IMG/VR virus record: IMGVR_UViG_3300047552_000971
Span: 1 to 32,697 of that record
Source of the DNA: a virus
DNA length: 32,697 nt
Direction: 5' to 3' (one strand)
In this document: piece by piece, positions 27,722 through 32,697 of the stretch
Layout of the letters: each line of letters begins with the position of its first letter
Position numbering within the stretch: position 1 is the stretch's first letter
Translations under genes and position numbers: made by a program
The notes under the pieces: model-generated
The model's input: only the letters and a program-made list of their open reading frames with translations
Databases searched by the model: none
What the model was told of the DNA's origin: nothing

Positions 27722-29919
27722 TGGCAAAGACACAAAACTTGCTCCTTGCATTTAATGGTGGTGAACTTAGTCCACTTCTCGATACAAGAATAGATACGCA
27801 GAAATATCAGGCTGGCTGCCGTACTCTTGAGAATATGATACCTCTGATTCAGGGCGGTGCAACACGGAGGCCAGGTACAGAGTATATCAACGCTGCGATA
27901 AGTAATGACCATCCATCTAAACTTGTCAGTTTTGAATATGATGTCGATACTAAATACATTCTTGAATTTGGCGAGCAGAAGATACGATTTTACAAAGACG
28001 GTTCACAGCTATATTCAGGCGGAACAGTTTATGAACTGACAACACCTTACCTGTGGGCGGATTTATTTCAACTTAAATTCGAGCATAGTGCCGATGTAAT
28101 GTATATTACCCATCCGTCCTATGAGCCTCGTATGCTGGCGAGGACAGGAGATACGAGTTGGACTTTAACCTGTGTTACACATAAGAAGGGGCCGTTCTTA
28201 CCACAGAATCTTGACGAGGATTTGACGATAACTCCGAGCGGAACTGGTTTGTCAGCTAATGTTGATTATTATCTTTTAGGTGATGATTATCGTGGTGTTG
28301 CTTACGGTAGTATTTATCTTGCACAATCATTTACCGCTTCAACTGGTTACAGTTGTACAGGTGTAAAACTTAAATTGGTAAGGAATGGTACGCCTGGCAC
28401 GGTTGCAATTAAATTGTATGCTACGGACGGTAGTTCCAAGCCTACGGGTGCAGCCCTTGCTTCCGGTACTTACGATGGCGATACGTTACCGGCTCACGGT
28501 GCAGGTAACTGGGTATCGGTTACGTGGGCATCTCCTTATACGGTAGTTAGCGGAACTAAATATGCTATAGTTGTTAATATTACCGGAGGTAGTACGGCGC
28601 AATACGTAGGCTGGCGGTATGATAGTACAGCCGCTTCTTATACTGGCGGTACGTATATTGCTTCTGCCGATTCAGGTGCTTCTTGGACACTTACATCTAC
28701 TGCCGATTTTATGTTTGAAATGATAGCTTTAGCTGAAGATGTCGGTGAGCCTACTACAGTTACATTGACAGCTTCCTCTGCCTTATTTGATGAAGATATG
28801 GCGCCTGCCGGAAGTGCGGCTACTGACGTTTCAAATAATGGTGCATTATTCAGACTTACCCAGTTGGCACAGGACAGAATGACGCAAACATCATTTGTAA
28901 GTAATTCAAGTGGTTCAATGCTGGTAGTTTATGCGGGTGATACAATAGATTACGTAACTACTGGAGTATGGAATGGAACTGTCGTAGTCGAAAAAAGCTA
29001 TGATAATGGTACTACGTGGTCAGCAGTCTGGAGTACCGTATCAGAAAGTAATGCCAACGACAAATCGACTTTTACAGAAGATTTTGAAGATTCCCACTGG
29101 CGAGTGCGTATGGAAAATTATGTATCTGGAACGGCTACGGTCAGACTGAAGGCCAGAAGTCGTCTTGTTGATAGATACGTTCAGATACTTACGGTTACAT
29201 CTTCGACTTCGGCAACGGCGGAAGTTCTTTCTTATGGTTCTAATTCTCATTTAGGCCTGATAAATACCGATGCTACTTGGCGATGGTCGCAAGGTGCTTG
29301 GAGTGATTATATGGGCTGGCCTGGCTCAGTCTGTATCTCGAAAGAGGATAGACTATGCTTTGCAGGCTCAACTGAAATGCCTCTAACGGTCTGGGGCAGC
29401 AGGGCAGGCGACTATCTGTGCTTCCTTGAGGGAACTAACGATGATGCTGCTGTTACCTTTACCTTGTCAGGTTCAGGTCAGCAGGACAGGATTCTGTGGA
29501 TGATGCAGAAAGAAGGTCTTGTCTTGGGAACTCTGGGTGGTGAGTTTATGCTGTCGGCTTCAGGTGAGAATGAGGCTATTACTCCTACTAACGTGCAGGC
29601 AAAGATTCAGACTACCTACGGCAGTCAGGACATTCAGCCTATTCTGGTAAATGACGCTATCCTATTTGTTCAGCGTGGCGGGCGCAAAGTCAGGGAAATG
29701 ATGTTCGAGTTCGGCCTGAGTAATTTCAGGGCGGACGACTTAACAGTCTTTTCAGAGCATATTACAGAGAGTGGAATAGTTGACTGGTGCTTCCAGAAAA
29801 GTCCCGACCCTATCCTTTGGACAGTATTGGACAATGGCAAAATAGCAATTTTATGTTACGACCGAGCGCAACAGGTAAATTCGTGGGCAAAGGTTATAAC
29901 AAAGGACAGTTCAGATTAG
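27721..29919 (+). CDS. Tail nozzle body (tail tubular B-like), lacking its C-terminal domain
   Basis: The start is ATG 27721, with AGGAGG 8 bases upstream; it overlaps the previous stop (TAATG). The 732-aa protein opens LLLAFNGGELSPLLDTRIDTQKYQAGCRTLENMIPLIQGGATRRPGTEYI, the hallmark of podovirus nozzle proteins, and later has GWPGSVCISKEDRLCFAGS and QPILVNDAILFVQRGGRKVREM. Residues about 177-345 look inserted: a beta-rich carbohydrate-binding-like domain (QSFTASTGYSCTGVKLKLVRNGTPGTVAIKLY). The protein ends DNGKIAILCYDRAQQVNSWAKVITKDSSD, whereas relatives continue with F-E-S-x-x-x-x-x-G-x...D-x-V-W-x-x-V-K-R. That continuation is present immediately downstream in the +1 frame. Confidence 0.88.
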   Translation: MAKTQNLLLAFNGGELSPLLDTRIDTQKYQAGCRTLENMIPLIQGGATRRPGTEYINAAISNDHPSKLVSFEYDVDTKYILEFGEQKIRFYKDGSQLYSGGTVYELTTPYLWADLFQLKFEHSADVMYITHPSYEPRMLARTGDTSWTLTCVTHKKGPFLPQNLDEDLTITPSGTGLSANVDYYLLGDDYRGVAYGSIYLAQSFTASTGYSCTGVKLKLVRNGTPGTVAIKLYATDGSSKPTGAALASGTYDGDTLPAHGAGNWVSVTWASPYTVVSGTKYAIVVNITGGSTAQYVGWRYDSTAASYTGGTYIASADSGASWTLTSTADFMFEMIALAEDVGEPTTVTLTASSALFDEDMAPAGSAATDVSNNGALFRLTQLAQDRMTQTSFVSNSSGSMLVVYAGDTIDYVTTGVWNGTVVVEKSYDNGTTWSAVWSTVSESNANDKSTFTEDFEDSHWRVRMENYVSGTATVRLKARSRLVDRYVQILTVTSSTSATAEVLSYGSNSHLGLINTDATWRWSQGAWSDYMGWPGSVCISKEDRLCFAGSTEMPLTVWGSRAGDYLCFLEGTNDDAAVTFTLSGSGQQDRILWMMQKEGLVLGTLGGEFMLSASGENEAITPTNVQAKIQTTYGSQDIQPILVNDAILFVQRGGRKVREMMFEFGLSNFRADDLTVFSEHITESGIVDWCFQKSPDPILWTVLDNGKIAILCYDRAQQVNSWAKVITKDSSD

Positions 29920-31795
29920 TAACTTTGAAAGTATAACTTGTTTATCAGGTGATGACCACATTAACGATGTATGGGCGTGTGTAAAGCGTACCATAGACGG
30001 CAATGTGGTTCGCTATATCGAACGCTTCAAAAGCAGGGAGTTCGCCGACACTTTGTATGATGCCCACTTTGTGGATTGCGAAGGTTCTGGTAAGCGTTGG
30101 CATAATCCTGCGGTGGAAGGGACAGAGGAGACTACAACGACTTATGGGGATTATACAGAATATTATGTTGCAAGAGGAAATTCAACGAATTTAATTTGTA
30201 AGGCCACAACGGATTCAGCGATAGATACTACATGGGGAACTAATGGATACTTTATATTTTCAAAAGATGGTACAGATTCAACTTATTGTTATGACTTATT
30301 TCAATTAGATGATGGCAGATTGCTTGCTGCTGTTAATGGTGCTGTTAATCTTGTAATGATAGATGAAAATGGTGATTTAGATACGACATGGGGAACTAAT
30401 GGATACTATATAAGTGCTTTATTGACAGGGTATTTTTCAAAAATACTTCAGGATTCTGATGGAAATTTTCATGTCTTTGGTGGAAATAGCGGAAGAGTAT
30501 ATGAAAAAATAAGTTCTACTGGTACTTATGTTACTGGATTAAATGGTACTAATAAAGAATGTCTTAGTGCTTATTATGATGCTGTTTGGGCTGATGATGA
30601 TAAGACGAGAATTATTGCTGTGGGTATATATAGTCAGATAGGGCAGATATGGGAAGATTACTGTCTTGCTAATATAACTGCAATAGACCCTTCTGTCGGA
30701 ACTCTTGATACTACATGGACTGGCAATTTGACTTATGCCGGATGTGCTTTGTTGGCGGGCACAGGAAAAAATGTGGGTGGAATAGTAAAATCTTCTGATG
30801 ACAATTTTATTACTCAGCATACTTATACAGAAACTACTTATTACACATTATCAAAAATGTTATCTGATGGTTCTGCACTTGATACTTCATGGGGCACGAG
30901 CGGTCAGGCTAAATCTGGTTGGCCTTCAAGTTTTCACAATAATGGACATTTAGCTTTAAGGATTGATGAAGATGACAATATTTATACCTTAACGAGAAAA
31001 TATGTTGATGGTGTTCAAGATTCTTTAACAGATGTAGTAAAAATATTTGATTCAAGTGGAACACAAACAAGTTCTCTGGAATTATCAGTTGGTAATGATG
31101 GAGATGTATATCATTGTATAAGAGTAATTGATGATTACATCTATTTTGGAACAAAGGGCACTGACGGTGCAAATTATGATGTAGAAAAATGGACAAGTGG
31201 ATTAGTGTATGAAAGTGGATTTGATGCTACTGGCGATTCTACTGTTCTTGTCCTTGAAATTATTCCCGATGAAATTACCCGAACCGTAACAATCACTACT
31301 ACCGGCGTAGGCGGCCAAGACGAAAGTTGGGGAGATATTCCTACAGGCTATTCGCAGTTAGAAGGTGAAACAGTCAACATCCTTGCCGATGGAATTAAAC
31401 AGCCTCAGCAAGTTGTTACCGGTGGAATAATTGACGAAACCGCCTTCCCACTGGCAACGTATAAGATAGTCGGCCTTCCGGTAACGTATAAACTTATGCC
31501 TATGGAAATGAATTACGGTGATTTAGCTTTCATCTTGCAGAAGAATATCTACGAACTCGTCCTGAACTTATATAGAAGTCTTGACGGACGGTACGGTGCT
31601 TTGGAGACTGATGTTGACAGGATTAACTATGTTTATGGCAATTACAACGCCAGTCCTACACTATTTACCGGAGAGGTTGAACTGCCGTTCAAGAGCCAGT
31701 GGGACAATAAAGGCGATATAATTATCTGGGACGATAGCCCCCTGCCGATGACGATACTTTCAATGGCGATAAGAATGGATATGGAGAACGACTAA
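29915..31795 (+). CDS. Nozzle C-terminal domain, copy 1, with non-canonical start and delta-60 insertion
   Basis: The domain begins SNFESITCLSGDDHINDVW, yet no ATG, GTG or TTG occurs in this frame between the stop at 29897 and GTG 30005, which lies mid-domain (VVRYIERF). AUU at 29915 is the best start: AAAGGA lies about 8 bases upstream and the start aligns exactly with copy 2 (start-S-x-F-[E/D]-S-I-T). The alternative is +1 frameshifting from the nozzle body. Residues from about 57 to 479 are an insertion with delta-60-like motifs (DTTWGTNGYF, DTTWGTNGYY, DTTWTGN, DTSWGTSG). The last 148 residues (SQLEGETVNILADGIKQPQQ...) complete the nozzle domain. A sequencing indel that broke one gene remains possible. 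Confidence 0.7.
   Translation: MSNFESITCLSGDDHINDVWACVKRTIDGNVVRYIERFKSREFADTLYDAHFVDCEGSGKRWHNPAVEGTEETTTTYGDYTEYYVARGNSTNLICKATTDSAIDTTWGTNGYFIFSKDGTDSTYCYDLFQLDDGRLLAAVNGAVNLVMIDENGDLDTTWGTNGYYISALLTGYFSKILQDSDGNFHVFGGNSGRVYEKISSTGTYVTGLNGTNKECLSAYYDAVWADDDKTRIIAVGIYSQIGQIWEDYCLANITAIDPSVGTLDTTWTGNLTYAGCALLAGTGKNVGGIVKSSDDNFITQHTYTETTYYTLSKMLSDGSALDTSWGTSGQAKSGWPSSFHNNGHLALRIDEDDNIYTLTRKYVDGVQDSLTDVVKIFDSSGTQTSSLELSVGNDGDVYHCIRVIDDYIYFGTKGTDGANYDVEKWTSGLVYESGFDATGDSTVLVLEIIPDEITRTVTITTTGVGGQDESWGDIPTGYSQLEGETVNILADGIKQPQQVVTGGIIDETAFPLATYKIVGLPVTYKLMPMEMNYGDLAFILQKNIYELVLNLYRSLDGRYGALETDVDRINYVYGNYNASPTLFTGEVELPFKSQWDNKGDIIIWDDSPLPMTILSMAIRMDMEND
30083..31351 (+). mobile_element. AT-rich delta-60-repeat insertion in the nozzle domain
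   Basis: Copy 2 runs from FVDC to LEGETVNVLADG in about a dozen residues. In copy 1 the same two points are about 420 residues apart. The intervening 1.27 kb is visibly more AT-rich than its flanks and encodes repeated D-T-[T/S]-W-G-T-[N/S]-G motifs of the delta-60 beta-propeller type. No transposase or terminal repeats are seen, so it is an acquired domain, not an autonomous element. Boundaries are approximate. Confidence 0.5.
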
Positions 31796-32425
31796 GTGTC
31801 TGAATTTGACTCTATAACTCGAATAGCAGGTGATACAGAAGCAGATGAAGTCTGGTGCTGTGTTAAGCGGACTATTAACGGTTCGACTGTCCGGTACATC
31901 GAGCGTTTTCACGCACGGGCGTTTGATACTATTGATGACGCTTACTTCGTGGATTGTGCTACAACTGCCGCAGGCGGACTATCGCATTTGGAAGGTGAGA
32001 CGGTCAATGTTCTTGCCGATGGTGTAGTTCAGCCCCAGCAGACAGTATCAAGCGGCTCGGTGGCGACTACAGCGTTTCCTACGGCAACTACACAGGCGAT
32101 AGGACTGCCGATAACCTATAAGTTAAAGCCGATGAAACTAAATCTTAACGATATGGCTTTCATAACGACTAAGAGAGTTATTCAGGTTATATTGAGTCTT
32201 TACAGGTCTGTAGGCGGTAAGGTAGGCAGGGACGAAAGTCATTTGGATAATATAAACTACGAACTGTCGAACTACGATACGGGAACGGCACTATTTACAG
32301 GAACGAAAGAACTGCCGTTTGAAGGTTCTTACGACAAGGACGGTGATATTCTTATTCAGGATGATAGTCCGTTGCCGATGACTGTCAGGGCAGTAGGTGT
32401 AAAGCTGGAGGTCAATAATGATTAG
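31796..32425 (+). CDS. Nozzle C-terminal domain, copy 2 (uninterrupted)
   Basis: The 209-aa product starts at GTG 31796, directly after the TAA of copy 1 and in the same frame; GGAG lies 9 bases upstream. It aligns with copy 1 along its length: SEFDSITRIAGDTEADEVWCCVKRTINGSTVRYIERF against SNFESITCLSGDDHINDVWACVKRTIDGNVVRYIERF, LEGETVNVLADG against LEGETVNILADG, and ILIQDDSPLPMT against IIIWDDSPLPMT. A TAA readthrough would join the two copies into one protein. It may be an alternative tail tip, or the ancestral domain before copy 1 took up its insertion. Confidence 0.75.
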   Translation: MSEFDSITRIAGDTEADEVWCCVKRTINGSTVRYIERFHARAFDTIDDAYFVDCATTAAGGLSHLEGETVNVLADGVVQPQQTVSSGSVATTAFPTATTQAIGLPITYKLKPMKLNLNDMAFITTKRVIQVILSLYRSVGGKVGRDESHLDNINYELSNYDTGTALFTGTKELPFEGSYDKDGDILIQDDSPLPMTVRAVGVKLEVNND

Positions 32426-32697
32426 TTTAAGACCCTGCACGATAGAAGATTTGAGGATTATAAAGGCTAATCCTGTCGATGAGGCCGTATCTAAATATCC
32501 TGATTTCGCACCGGACGATAATTCTTTTACTGCTGTCTGGGAAAGTAAGATTATAGGTTGTGGCGGTATCAAGGTTCTGTGGACTGGAGTAGGTGAATTG
32601 TGGATAATGCTGGCTAAAGAAATTGAAAACAATGGTATGCTTGTCAGGATTAAAACTATTGATATTATAAAAGACAAGATAAATGATTATATAAATA
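32418..32697 (+). CDS. GNAT-like protein, T7 gp13-like position (3' end outside window)
   Basis: The start is ATG 32418 with GGAGG 6 bases upstream; it overlaps the previous stop by 8 bases. The visible 93 residues begin MISLRPCTIEDLRIIKANPV and continue SFTAVWESKIIGCGGIKVLWTGVGELWIMLAKE, the first strands of a GNAT acetyltransferase fold (R-P-x-x-x-x-D...A-x-x-x-x-x-I-I-G-x-G-G). Podoviruses commonly carry a GNAT-like protein (T7 gp13 / DUF2833 type) after the nozzle gene, acting in virion assembly. The acetyl-CoA loop lies beyond the window, so activity cannot be judged. Confidence 0.7.
   Translation, partial: MISLRPCTIEDLRIIKANPVDEAVSKYPDFAPDDNSFTAVWESKIIGCGGIKVLWTGVGELWIMLAKEIENNGMLVRIKTIDIIKDKINDYIN

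Noticed and set aside
29915-31351. Diversity-generating retroelement acting on the nozzle tip
   Set aside because: The BPP-1-like gene order invited a search, but no reverse transcriptase, template repeat or biased adenine variation is visible in the window.
1-32697. tRNA genes, integrase or attachment sites
   Set aside because: I looked for cloverleaf patterns and tyrosine/serine recombinase motifs on both strands by eye and found none.

Overview
The window is part of a tailed-phage genome, most likely a T7-like/BPP-1-like podovirus known only from environmental DNA. Evidence for this is a zinc-ribbon large terminase, a T7-type head-tail connector portal, a Bbp19-like protein, a scaffold, a major capsid protein, a Bbp16-like cement protein, a gp11-type adaptor and a nozzle (tail tubular B) protein, all on the + strand in the usual order. 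I see no integrase, repressor gene, tRNA, CRISPR, reverse transcriptase or insertion sequence. The host cannot be named from the sequence. Shine-Dalgarno sites (AAGGAG type) and TTGACA/TATAAT promoters suggest a bacterium with ordinary sigma-70-like signals.

Positions 1-7512 (minus strand) form a tightly packed leftward operon of small early/replication genes. It contains the end of a replication-type protein, an SSB-like protein with an acidic tail, a Cas4/RecB-like PD-(D/E)XK nuclease, a cysteine-rich zinc protein, an HTH protein, a membrane-anchored 3D-domain protein (cell-wall hydrolase candidate) and many small unknowns, several only 18-60 codons long. The gaps between them are unusual. 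GC-rich hairpins, some in pseudoknot order, sit between genes, and G.U wobbles point to the minus-strand transcript as the folded molecule. The most elaborate lies at 4371-4541. Positions 7513-8065 are the divergent control region, with a leftward promoter and two near-consensus rightward promoters whose predicted start sites fall on or next to the ATG (leaderless genes).

Positions 8066-9371 hold small rightward genes. The last one (9006-9371) carries seven copies of a palindromic GGTATTACC iteron in two codon registers and both orientations, a candidate pac/terminase-binding or origin site directly before the terminase (9495-11357). An 18-bp perfect palindrome over a promoter follows the terminase. 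Portal, scaffold, capsid and cement genes follow, with terminator-bearing leaders before the portal and the capsid.

Positions 16264-27721 interleave virion genes with sugar-modifying enzymes: a 647-aa heptad/33-aa repeat protein, a glycosyltransferase-FkbM methyltransferase fusion, a CgeB-like glycosyltransferase, a class I methyltransferase, the tail adaptor, a very large GT2-GT2-unknown-methyltransferase fusion, and a lectin-like protein with a roughly 315-residue Ser/Pro (SPSx) mucin-like stalk. I infer a virion glycosylation-and-methylation module whose acceptor may be the Ser-rich stalk or the repeat protein.

Positions 27721-32425 encode the tail nozzle, split in an unusual way. The C-terminal domain is out of frame with the body and starts without ATG/GTG/TTG (an AUU start is the best candidate). 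It is interrupted by a delta-60-repeat insertion and is followed in frame, after a single TAA, by a second uninterrupted copy of the same domain. The window ends in a GNAT-like gene.
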